From: Paracentrotus lividus
Lineage: Eukaryota > Echinodermata > Echinoidea > Camarodonta > Echinidae
Length of the DNA stretch: 64,000 nucleotides
Assembly: GCA_940671915.1 (NCBI GenBank)
Contig: CALNVZ010003429.1
Coordinates: 25,435,042-25,499,041, forward strand
Direction of reading: 5' to 3'
The first letter of the stretch is position 1; each line of letters begins with the position of its first letter. A model generated the notes under the pieces. It did not search any database. It saw only the letters and a list, made by a program, of their open reading frames with translations, and was not told where the DNA came from. Both the position numbers and the translations under genes were made by a program. Below, piece after piece: positions 1-11,600 of this stretch.

Positions 1-640
1 ATCCCCGGGAGCGAACTCGGAAAATATGGGTAGGGTACATCGTTAAATTCACTATTTTGAACTTATTTTGGGGTGGTTGCAACGCAACGCCACTCAGTAT
101 TTTTGATGGGTTGTAAGGATGCTATTCATATAAATATCTCAATATTTGGGATCGTCTTCTTAATTCAACTTTAACAATTTACTATACTTTTTTGTATCTA
201 CCAATTTTATGTCTGCAACACTTTGTATTATGATTATTGTATCCATTTCAATTTATTCTGTACCTGTATTCACCATTATATAAAGTTGTTGTTGTTGTTA
301 ATAAATAAATTCAATAAATCAAATTCAATAAATCAATAAAACATGTAGAATGCATTATCCACTTAGATTATTCTAACGTTGGCATTAACCCTCTATCATT
401 TAAAATATAGAAACAACTTCTACTATGTGACAATTTGTTTCAGAGGTCTTTACAGTATTAGAATTTCTATTTCAATTTCAATTTCAGTTTCAATTAGAAT
501 AAAAAGATATTAAAAAAAACATGAGTGAGGATGAATTACAGATCAGCAGTAAAGAGAGGATGGTCAAGTATTATGGCATTACTCACAATATCAATTTACT
601 ACTTGCTAATCATTTTCTTCTGAATACATCAAACCCATTG
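1..640. other. AT-rich non-coding sequence, no gene seen
   Basis: No exon or recognisable element is seen here. There is a short (GTT)n run near 286-300 followed by AAATAAATTCAATAAATC-type low-complexity sequence. It ends at the CATTG target duplication of the next element. Confidence 0.5.
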
Positions 641-1741
641 AGTGATTTCACGTTCGGTGTTATACTCGGTGTTAGTGTTTATTTTGGAGCAGAAGTCTGA
701 TCTAACACCGAACGTGAAATGAAAATAAAATCAGTCGGTGTTAGGCGTTGACCTCTAAATTTTGACGTATTTCCGGTTGCTGGTGTTTCATTTTGTGTCG
801 AATGTCGTCTGCTGAACCGAGCTCTGCAGCCGGTGTTAAATTTCACGTGCAAATTTCCATTGACTAACACTAAACCCCTAGGGATTAAGAAAAAGTTCAT
901 TTCACACTCGGTGTTAGTGTTGGTGTTGGCCAACGTTTGGTCTGTCTGGTTAAAAATAAGGGGCAGTGGAGGCTCGATTGGCAGAGAATCAATACTTTAT
1001 TTTACAGAATAGTTAATCAATTAATATATTAGACCAAAGAGGGTACTTCAAGACCTACAAAATTGGTTCCTTTTTGGGTTAACGAGATGGATTCACAAAT
1101 TGGCTACTTACTCTTCAAGCCTAACAAGGGTCCAAGAAATTTCATCTAAATTCATTGAAAAAATGATTAGAAAATATAAAATAAGGTATTCCGTAGTAAA
1201 TCGTATAGGGAATAAATATCATCAACATGGATGTCTTCTCAATCTATATTTTAGGAACAAAAGACGTGATCAATCACTGCTAATCTGAACCGATGTACGA
1301 AATTATAGGGTCTGGGGGCTACGCGCTGCGCGGCCCAGTCTGGCTTTGAAGTGAACTAGGTAACGCTCCATTTCCTGCTGCTTGCAAAAACCTGCCCGAG
1401 ATATGAACTGTAAACTTACTGTTTCGTAAAAAAATATCCATCATGAGGTAAATTTGTATCAAAGAGAGGTTTGAAGAAGGATTAATTTTCGATTTACTGG
1501 TATGATTCTAACCTTTTAGGGCCTTCTTCAGGTATATTCGAACAGTTTTAAACAACAAAACCGGTACTTCGTTACGAATTGCGTCGACGCCATTTTTCTT
1601 CAGACGGTGTTAGGCTATCGATCCGCGCGTGTTGGGATATCGTTATCGACTCTCATCTAGATCTGAGCTCGGTGTTTGAGCTCGATTTTAACAGAATTTC
1701 ACTCTGCTAACACTAACACCAACACCAAACGTGAAATCACT
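641..1741. mobile_element. Non-autonomous DNA transposon with terminal inverted repeats
   Basis: The left end begins AGTGATTTCACGTTCGGTGT and the right end is its near reverse complement, ending CCAAACGTGAAATCACT. A 5-bp direct repeat CATTG flanks both ends (636-640 and 1742-1746), as expected of a target-site duplication. The interior carries many subterminal copies of GGTGTTAG/CTAACACC and no convincing coding sequence. Superfamily is not assigned. Confidence 0.8.
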
Positions 1742-1788
1742 CATTGTTTGTAGTATATGATTTGAAAAGATTAGCAAAGAAAATGAGA

Positions 1789-1858
1789 TTCCATCCCAAT
1801 TCGAACCACAGACTTCCTGATTGCTAGACAGGAACTCTACCGACTGAGCTATGGCAAA
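1789..1858 (-). pseudogene. Degenerate tRNA-Ala-like sequence (SINE head or tRNA pseudogene)
   Basis: On the minus strand a D-arm-like TAGCTCAGTCGGTAGAGT, an anticodon arm with loop CTAGCAA (anticodon AGC) and a T-loop TTCGAAT occur in tRNA order. The T stem and acceptor stem pair poorly, so this is probably a dead tRNA or a tRNA-derived SINE head rather than a working gene. Confidence 0.5.
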
Positions 1859-2089
1859 CCCCTAGGTTAGCGTCCATTCCAGAGAATTCCTTAGTTTACT
1901 CATTTCTGGTCAGTTTCACTTTTATTCACATATTATATAATTTGTGACATGGTTTCAACCATTCTAAACTGTGTTCTATCCTCATCATTCATAAATAGGT
2001 AGATGAAATTGTGGTACAGTCCACTCCAATTATAACAAGTAGCTTGGGATCTAGCCAAAATCTTGTTAAATTCTGAAGACATGAATGTA

Positions 2090-3171
2090 GGCACATAGTG
2101 TAGTGGTCATACCACTGGACTGAGAAAGCAAGGACCGTGGGTTCAATCCCCGGTATGACATTTACGTCCTAGGGCATGGGCGTTTTGTCTACAATGCTCC
2201 TCCCCACCCAGGTGCAAAATGGGTATCCGGTAGGAATGGAACGAGTGCGCCTTAAAGGCTGCCGTGTATCTAAATGATCCCTTTGGGATTGGACAGGTGT
2301 CAGAAAGACTTACAAGCATCCGATGACCGCGGTAATAATAATTGTAAAGCGCTTAGAGATGAAATTGCTTCATATTAACCCTAAAAAGACTGGGCTATTT
2401 TGACACACATAAAGACTGGGGGGGGGCTCATTCAGCCCCCCCCCTAAGATCTCGGCCGTTGAGCACGCTATCGCGCCGAAAATTGGCACGCGGGTTACCC
2501 GCGGCATCCTCTTCAAAACTGAAGAGTCATATTCTCCGAAAAATTTCATCACTAATTAATTATGCTAATTTATGCATAAAATCTAAGATTTGCTCTAATT
2601 AATTAAATAAAGCTCTAAAAGTGCTAATTTTTGGTTTACAGGCTCTTTGTAGGCTTCTGGTGAAATGTGTGTAAAAAAAAAATCTGTATCAAGATTTTTT
2701 TCTTATGTATTCTATTGTTTTTAAAATTTCTTATGTATTTCTTTGTTTTTCGACTTTTTGTTTTTTATTGTTTTTTTGATGGAAATCATTGGTGACACTA
2801 TTTTAATCATAAACAACCTTAAATTAATTGATTTTAATCAGTTAAAGAGAAAATAATGATACATTTATGAATTTTGGCTAAAAACACAATTTGCATTGGA
2901 TTTGTACACAAAATCACGTATTGGAGCAACTTGGGGTCTGACGCACGGTTACAAAATGTTACGTAATTTCGGAACCGCGTACCCGGGCATCGCAAATTTG
3001 GTCTCAAAAGTTGCGCGAGACTTGAAAGAAAATAGTCATGGAGTTTCGGCGAATTTTTTTTCCGCGTCGCGAATTTATCGCGAAAAATGTCGAGGGGGGG
3101 GCTGAATGAGCCCCCCCCAGTCTTTTTAGGGTTAAGCGCTATATAAGAAGCTCTTATTATTATTATTATTA
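2090..3171 (+). mobile_element. tRNA-derived SINE, split by a later MITE insertion
   Basis: The head at about 2090-2160 resembles a tRNA (A-box-like TAGTGTAGTGG, B-box-like GGTTCAATCCC). The body runs to 2374, where GTAAAGCGCTTAGAGATG appears. After an interruption (2379-3131) the SINE tail resumes as TTAAGCGCTATATAAGAAGC and a (TTA)n run. The tail resembles sea urchin tRNA-derived SINEs of the SURF type; the family name is inferred. Confidence 0.75.
2379..3131. mobile_element. piggyBac-type MITE (TTAA target), copy 1
   Basis: Ends are CCCTAAAAAGACTGGG and its reverse complement, flanked on both sides by TTAA (2375-2378 and 3132-3135). TTAA duplication and a CCYT terminus are hallmarks of piggyBac transposons. 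A hairpin with G and C runs around CTCATTCAG lies near each end. It carries no transposase. A second copy lies in opposite orientation at 38193-38951. Confidence 0.88.
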
Positions 3172-3884
3172 GATGAATGTGCAAATTATTGAATTGTATT
3201 CATTATAATGGGAGTAGACTGTAAAACGTATATGGAAGACAAGATATAAATAGACACCAAAGTTTTTAAAGACATCAAAAATTTATCAACAAAATGAAAT
3301 GGAATGCAGCTACATGATTTAAAATAAATGTACACCACTGAAGCACTTAACATTTTACACTTCCTACTTCTGAAGTGAAATGTAAAATATCAAGTAGTCT
3401 ACTTGATACTTGATGTATACACTGATTAAAATTAAAATTTTGAAGATAATCAAAAAGCTCTTCAAAAATCTGCTTCTTGCCATTGTGAAGATAACCCAGT
3501 GGAAACTTGTTGTAAATAATGTAGGTCTGATATATCAATATCAATATAACAAGTTCATTTTGCTTTTGTTTTTGTTGTAAACCTGATATAAAGAGATCCT
3601 AATAAACAAGCTAATTTCCATGATCCCAAGGGCCTCGTTATAACATGCATCAGGGCATAGGGGCAGACCGTGACTCAAATATTGTGGAGTAGGCCTAAAG
3701 TTTGTTGGAATGACAGAATCAAACCATTTCAAAGTTGCAAATGATGGCATGTTAATTGGGGCTAGTTGTAACTGGAGCATTTTGTCAAAGATGGCACGTG
3801 TTGCTTTGTTAGGCAAGCACAAATAATATAAAATATGCCACGTTGTAGGCCAAACTGTATCTGAGTAGACAAAAATCTGTAATA

Positions 3885-4345
3885 AAGGTAAATTGCCACT
3901 TGGTCTAAACCCACTTGGACAAATGCCCATTTGGTTTCATACCACATGGTCTAATTCCATTTTGTCTTCAACCAGTACGTCTAAATACCTTTTGGTCTAG
4001 TTGGTATCTCTCCCATTTACCATTTTGTCTACTGTCCATTTCATCTAATGTTTACCTGGTCTAACACCATTTAGTCAATTCCTGTTACAATCTGGGAATA
4101 GACCAACTATTCAATTGGGAATTATGCAAAAATGAAAAAATTATACAATTTGGCTATTAGACAAATTGGCAATAACACAAAGTGGTTATTAGACCAAGGG
4201 AGAACTAGACCAAGTACAGTATGTGTCAGACCAATAGAAAATTAGACCAAATTTCTAGTAGACCAAATGGGTTTAGCCCAAGTGGTATTAGGCAAAGAGA
4301 CAATTAGATCAACTGCTGTTAGACCAAGTCGATATACTGTAATGG
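3885..4345. repeat. Foldback array of short TTTGGTCTA-type repeats
   Basis: The left half (3890-4090) is built from irregular 10-25 bp units containing YTTGGTCTA or close variants. The right half (4140-4340) carries the reverse complement TAGACCAA. A GCCACTTGGTCTAAACCCA stretch on the left pairs with GGGTTTAGCCCAAGTGG on the right, so the whole segment can fold back. Similar units recur at 42555-42700. Confidence 0.65.
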
Positions 4346-4386
4346 AGGGTTTCAGTAGTAACAAGGCATTCAGTATCTCAGATATA

Positions 4387-5270
4387 CAGTGTGTCCCACA
4401 AAAAATGCTTATGGCACTTCACATGGATATAAAATTAAAATTACAAAATAATATTGTTTATATCTTTACACCCGTAAACTACAATTCGTTTTCTACAAGT
4501 AGTTGAAATTTTATGTGATATGGTCCAAGAATCACAAAGATATGAGCATTTTGTCCTTACACATCAGGAAACCTCTCCATCCAAGTTTGTATTGAGTAGT
4601 ACCGGATGTATTGAATAAAGCAAACCCAAGTTTGATCATTAATACTTTGAAAAATATTTCAGTAGTAATTATGAAATTTATACCACTGTAAAGTGCAACT
4701 CATTACCATTCTAATAACACCTCTCTCAGCTCACCAGTATCATGTATCACTTAACCCCATTGTTTTAAATATGTCTTGCAAAAATGTGAGTGGTTCACTT
4801 TCACGCTCATTGATAATCAAAGTTGGGTTTCCTTTGAATAACGCATGGAGCATGAAAGTGAACACTCACAGTTTTGCAAGACTTTTTCAGAACAATGGGG
4901 TTCAGCGATGCGTGATATTGGTGAGCTAAGGGACACATTATTAGAATGGTAATGAGTTGCACTTTACAGTGATATAACTTTCATAATCACTACTGAAATA
5001 TATTTCAAAATATTAATGATCAAACTTGGGTTTATCTTATTCGATATACCCGGTACTACTTAATACAAAACTTGGATGGAGAGGTGTCCTGATGAGTGAT
5101 GAAAAAAATGCTCATATTTTTGTGATTATTGGACCATATCACATCAAATTTGATCCACTTGCAGAAAATGAATTGTAGTTTAGGGGTGTAGAATAAGAAT
5201 TAATATGATATTGTAATTTTGATATTATACCCATCTAAAGTGCCATTAGCATTTTTTGTGGGACACACTG
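4387..5270. mobile_element. Long-armed foldback MITE with TA target (Tc1/mariner-like)
   Basis: The terminus CAGTGTGTCCCACAAAAAAT is repeated in inverted form at the right end, with TA on each side (4385-4386, 5271-5272). The two halves pair over most of their length around a centre near 4830. No transposase is present. The TA target and CAGTG start suggest Tc1/mariner mobilisation. Confidence 0.85.
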
Positions 5271-5278
5271 TACAGTAC

Positions 5279-5548
5279 CGCCTGAGATAAACATCACAGC
5301 TGATTGCAATCGATTGAGTGCAGTTGTACACAAAGTGAATGAGGATGATGTCATTTGATTGCAATCGATTGAGTGCAGTTGTACACCAAAGTGAATGAGG
5401 ATGATGTCATATTGAATTGCAATCGATTGAGTTGTACACAAAGTGAATGAGGATGATGTCATTTGATTGCAATCGATTGAGTGCAGTTGTACACAAAGTG
5501 AATGAGGATGATGTGATTGCAATCAACTGTGACGTTCATCTCAGGCGG
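5279..5548. repeat. Four 55-bp tandem repeats within a short inverted-repeat element
   Basis: About four copies of a unit beginning GATTGCAATCGATTGAGTGC and ending GATGATGTCATTT run from about 5302 to 5520. The array is enclosed by CCGCCTGAGATAAACAT on the left and ATCTCAGGCGG on the right. It looks like a MITE whose core became a minisatellite. It ends about 35 bp downstream of the EEF1E1 stop codon, so it may lie within or just past the 3' UTR. Confidence 0.8.
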
Positions 5549-5584
5549 TTATTTAAGTAAGGTATTAAACTGGTTGGGTTCATG

Positions 5585-5671
5585 TTAGTGTGGTATAAAT
5601 CCAGCATATAATCTATTCAATGAGAATGGTACCTCTGTCAAGTGTTGCCTTGTGTTTGGAAGTCTCTGAAC
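5585..5671 (-). CDS. EEF1E1: EEF1E1 exon 5 (stop)
   Basis: Twenty-eight codons plus TAA: VQRLPNTRQHLTEVPF, then SLNRLYAGFIPH. The acceptor is TCTGTCACAG. The C-terminus aligns with the family's IRQHL...NRLY end. Confidence 0.9.
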   Translation of the reverse strand, partial: VQRLPNTRQHLTEVPFSLNRLYAGFIPH

Positions 5672-8600
5672 CTGTGACAGAATGAGAGAGTAATCATTTT
5701 ATTCAAAATAATAAGAATAATAATGATAATAATAACAAAAATAAATAGAATTTAATTCTGCATAGTACCATTCAAATTTTTATGCAATTGCTTTACAAAT
5801 TTCTCATGATACATGCAATAAGACATCTTAAAGGACTCATCCGGGCTGAAGTTTGCATTATTTGTAAAATAAAGTAAAATCGAAAAAGCACAACACTGAA
5901 AATTTCATCAAAATCGGATAAGAAAAAGCAAAGTTATGAATTTTCTTAGGTTTTGAATTTTTTAGGAAACAGTTCTTCAAATTGGCAAACTGATGATGTC
6001 TCAGTCCCCCTATTTTCTTTGTATTTTATTGCATGAAATACCAATTATCACGATTTTCTGCCCCAAGGACATAAAAACAGGGATTAATCCTTGTGGAATG
6101 TTCAAGGTCACAAGTGCTTTTACTTATTTCAGTATGAGGGACAGATTTTCTGTATACACAATATATGAAAAAATGAGATAAATAGGATTTTATATAATAA
6201 AATACACAAGAAGTAGGGGGACTGTGACATCATCAGTTTGCTCATTTGAATATTCAAATATTCAAATGAGACAATGAGACAATTGCCAAGAACTGTTTTA
6301 CGAAAATAAGTCGATAACTAAAAAATGCATAACTTTGTTATTTTTCATCCGATTTTGATGAAATTTTCTGTGTTGTGCTTGATGAATTTTACTGAATTTT
6401 ACAAAACTTTTTCATTTCAGCCCGGAGTCCTCCTTTAAAAAAAAAGGAATCAAACATGCCTAAGCTGAACTCACATGAGTTGAATAATCGCCTGTGTCAA
6501 AGGTTTTTTCAAGTCATATTGTCTTTATATCTTATTGTTTTTAAAGGGATTTGGTAACTTTAAAAAACAAGAGCAATTAGATCAAGATGAATAAAATCAT
6601 ATTGCTCTAACAGTAAAACAAACTACTGAAAGTTTCAGATCAGAATAATGGAAGTCATTTACTACCTTAAAACTGTGTAACAAACAATGATAAGCATACA
6701 GTCATACACAAGTTAATTTACTACCCCTCTGTTACCAGCTCAGCAGGCCGCAAGGGATGGGGACTACACAACAGGAAATGGGGTGTCTGTTGTGCTATGT
6801 TGAAAAGCACATGGTTTTTAAACCATTCTGGGATGGATTTAAAAATATGAGTATGAAATCATTGATATCTCAAAAGTAAAGCAAGCAGTTAGTTTGCAAT
6901 TTTGAAGAGATACCAGACTGACCTATGTGTTTATAATTATGTTGGCAAAATAAGCTAAATCGAATAAATTGATTTGAATATCATTCAATGTTACTGTATC
7001 CCTTTAACCTTTCCATTAATCTTTTTTTTTTTTCTAAGTAATTTAAGCTAGTTCTTCCCTTCCTACATGGAATGTTTTCTAAGTCAAAGCTATTTCTTTG
7101 GTCCAAACAGATTTGACTTAGGCAAGGTTGACTGTGGTTGACTTTGCCGAATAACTCGTACACAAGTTAGGTAACATAAATTGATGGGGGGGGAAAAATA
7201 AATATATGATTTCAATTCTTGACTCGAGGGTCCAAAATTTATTTTAAAAACTTACGTGATCAAACCATCTTGATAAGTGCATGTACTTCTCCTTTTCATG
7301 ATAGGTGAGGCGATTCTAAATGAAAATGAAAAAAAAAGCAAGAGCAAAATAATCACCATTGAAACAACCACCCAGAGATACTCCACAGGGGAAGTCCAGT
7401 ACATGTTATAAACATATTTGATTCATCATATCAAAATAAGTTTCCTGAATCTTTAAAGGCCCTCGCAAGTCGGAGATCGTGGGGAATGCGCGTTTTTCCT
7501 GAGCTCCATTGACTCGTACACAATCGACAGTGAGGCTTACGCATAGGTCAGACTACTGGGGATTAACATTCGGACAGCACGAACATGACGAAGTTGAACG
7601 AATCCAGTCAGTCAATAGGGTCCATAGCTTCGGATTCTCGAGTCCTCAGTTATAGACTCTCAACGGGTCTCTTCGTATTAATTCAATGAGAGGACTTGTA
7701 TCATGCTCCATTTCAAAAACAAAACATAGGTTAGTTTACTTCGGACTTCTGGTTAGTTAGTCTAGCCATGAAGGATTATACCGGATTATACGCCAGACAC
7801 CCTGTCGCCGGAGATTACGCAACACGCCTCAGGCTCTGATTGGAATGTTATCATTTCACCCGAGATAAGGTGAATTCCCCATGTTTTATCAATTATACGT
7901 CCCTTTAATATCTTATGTGTGCTCTGGCCAAATATTAAGTGAAAATGATAAAGGTAAAGTATTTAAAAATTAATCAATTAGCCGATTTCCTCGACTCCTT
8001 CCTCAGCAACTCGTGTCTCATTTTAATACATGTATGATTGATCACATATAAGTTATTACAGTCCATGTCATGAGGTGCCAGCTATCGAGGAAAAGAAATG
8101 TACATGTGCCTCAATATAACAAAATCTTGTTTCACTTTACACATTGGCACATCTACAGATAGATACATTGGGTTCACCTTGTTACATGTATAACAAAATT
8201 CCATCATACCTGTGCTTGTCATAACAGAATTAGACTGTATCAAATTCATGCAATAGCGTATACGAACACATGTTCACAAGGAAGAAATTAATGCTGACTG
8301 TTTATGTGACTTTAAATGTATTGTCATCAACATTCAGTATTATCAAAACCATGAACCTAAATTCATACACTTACAACTTTATAATGAAGACCAAAGTAGA
8401 GAATTAGATCAGCTAGACTAAACCGATGACCCACAAAATAGGTTTGACTGGAAAGATAAGAATTCAGCTCCTGAAAACATTAAGCAAAAGGGTAATGTAT
8501 CAATTCAAATTCATGAATCAAAATTCATTTACATGTCCAACTAGCAAGTGTTATGACTATGAAAATTGCTTTATCAATTCAGCTGCACACCGTACCTCAT

Positions 8601-11600
8601 AAAAGAATGAACAGAGTTACAATGCTATTCAACGAATAATATAAATATTATAAATATAAGTAGTTTGATATTTAACATCAAAATTAAGGTCACACTGACA
8701 ATAGTAAACAAAAACGTAAAACTTGTAAGATAATGTTTGCTTCTTATACTGATATTTTATATCTAACTCTAATATTCTAGATTAAAATGGAAGCTTCAAA
8801 ACCCTTAGCCCTCAAACTGCCAAAAACTATCCTTCAGATTTTGACTCATCAAGAGTCCCAAACCTGCGTTTCAGCTTTTTCATAAAACCACCAAGTCCTG
8901 TCCACTTAAAAAGTAAATTAACATGAATTTTTTTTTTTTTTAAATTCTGTGTTTCCACATGTATAAAATATATATTACTGTATAAGCCAATATTTTCGCG
9001 TACAGATATTTTCGCGATTTTGGACTAATTGGGGAAATTCGCGAGAGCAAAATTTCGCGATTTTGGTGATGACTTCATTACTATAAATAGCCTTGTACTG
9101 AAGTGGAAATTTTCGCGATGACCGACTCGCGAAATTCGCGAAAATAAAGTAACCGCGAAAATAACCACTTATACAGTAATGAAATTAACATCTATATGAC
9201 ATGTTACATACCTTGAATACATTGACATCATCTTTTTCTCCCTGACACCTATCTACCTCTGTCACTCTATACTCCAGCCACTGACCAACCAGGGCTCTTG
9301 ACTTAGCGTCCTTGCCGACAAGCTCCCCCTTCCCTGCTGTGGTTGCTAGGTAGGTACATATTGACATCAATCCAGATACAGATGTTCCATTGCACTGCAT
9401 ACAAGGTATCTAAGGAAATAAAAGATGTAGAAATAAACTTTTTATGTGTTTTGTCTCTGTTAAGTACATTACAGGCCTGCCAGTTTTTACATTAGGGCCC
9501 TGCCAGGAAAAATCTACAGGACAACATAAGGGATGCCCCCAAAGTCCTCACATTCAAAGCACTGACAACCTAAAGTAAAGGTATGCATCTGATCGCATTG
9601 CTGCCTAAATGTACGGGATTACCACACCAGGCGTTTGTCATCAACATCAATAACATAAAGATCAAGATCAGTACAGTGTGTACCCTCTTTTTTGAGGGTC
9701 CATATACGATGTTTCCTATTATTTGTGTTTGTAAGATTTTTTTTAATTCTAAGGTCCTTGCCCTTGGAGGGCCATGTAGCTTTATACTTGTGTTGAATGC
9801 TGCTTCATATTCCTTGTTTGGTTCCAGACAGAATGAAGCATCCTCAAAAAACGAACAGGTCCTTTTCAAAAACAATTTTGGAATGGTCTGACTGGACAGT
9901 AAACAAAAAAGTAATACCAGTAATTTTTGTAGGACATCTATGCAGTTACGGTGAGCCCAGATGGGTTGTGTATCTGGAGAGATGGTTTAAATCAGCCATT
10001 TGAAAAGATTTACAACCTCATTAGAAAATTATGATAAGCAGTGTTCAACATAAAATTGTTTAGTTAATTTAAATTCTACTTGACAAATATACAAATTCGT
10101 CTTAAACTCTTCATCTCTCATCCATCCAACCTGTTGGCAAAGGTATCATCTAGATCTACAATGTCTGTACATAAGAACACAGGCCAACACTGCTGATTTG
10201 TTTATTTTTTTTAATTAAAATGAGAAAAAAAAAACTCTTTAGGCCTACTCTTCAATATCAGAGTGTTTGGATACAAAACCACCCATAAGATGTCAAAACT
10301 TAGTTGACCTTGTAGAGAAAGTGGGTATGGTGGTCCATTGGATTTCCCCTCAAAATTCTACTTTTTGCAATAGATATCGACTCTAAATTGAAGCCCTCCT
10401 ATATAAATTCCAAGTATTTACAATTCTAAACAGAGAATAGGTTTTCGATAACTTTGATTTCACTATCACTCAGTATCATGAAAAAATATAAAATAAAAAA
10501 CACTCCAGCACTGCCATTGGCAGCAAGCGTAAATACGACTGGATAGGACTCTCTTAGTTAGATCTAATATACTAATCCTTAATTTTTAATATTTTCTCTC
10601 TTCTAGGCACGCAAGCCTCCTACTGATAATGATTTGTTGCAGTGGGGGGGGGGGTAGGCCTACTGGTAATCATTTTGGTCTTTTTCAATTGTTTTTTGCA
10701 GGAATTTTTTAATTTTTTTTTATACTATAAAATGTTAGAGATAATGTAGCGTCGATATGGCGCTACTATTAATAAATATCATAAATAGTAACTTACCTTA
10801 GTTAATACATCTGAGAATACATCGATTATACTGGATACAAGTCATCATAAATACGAGCTTCAATGCTTCCATAATAAGGGTTTCTGGCCATCTGCGATGA
10901 CGTCATAGTTCCCATCATGCAAGTGTACTTTCGGTGATGACATCATAATAGACTCCTAAGTAGCTCCTGCTACACTACCCTCCCTTTTATTTTTGTTTTT
11001 TTTTGTTGAAATTTGGAAGGAAGGTCCCGGGGCCCATAAACAATCATAAAAAGAGATAAACACTGGAACCAAAAAAACTAACACCAAACAATGCTCCAAA
11101 CGAGAAAAAAAAACAAAACTGGGGACCTCCCCAAAACAACTTGCAACAAGGCAAACAAAGGCCAACACCCATTAAAAAACAAACAACTCTAATCACCCTA
11201 AATTTACCTATCCAAAGACCACTCTGCAAAACATTATTGAATTGATCCAAATTAAAGAGACCCCACCAGCCAAAAACCACGAACAAAGAGGATACAAATT
11301 GAGCAAGAAATCCCAGATTGATTGGAAACAACCCAATTTACAGGCTGGTACCTCCCCATTACAGAGTGTCCTAAAAAATAATAAAAATTCCAGGGGAGCA
11401 CATCCTATCTCCCCACAGCACCAACAGGGATAGACCTACTAAACCCTTCTGCATACATCGTCAGTGTCATCGCCGAATTCTGGGGAGCATAGCCACTCTC
11501 CCAGCATTCTTGAAAGGACTAGAAATCTGAACCCAGCCACGCCGGTTGAGTTATCTCCCATCCCAGCATCAACCAGTAAGGTGTAAACCCCATACTCCTA

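Noticed and set aside
1100..1288. Plus-strand 62-codon open frame
   Set aside because: It lies inside a non-autonomous transposon and has AT-rich random composition.
9570..10003. Overlapping open frames on both strands in EEF1E1 intron 1
   Set aside because: No splice sites, no homology recognised, and mutual overlap.
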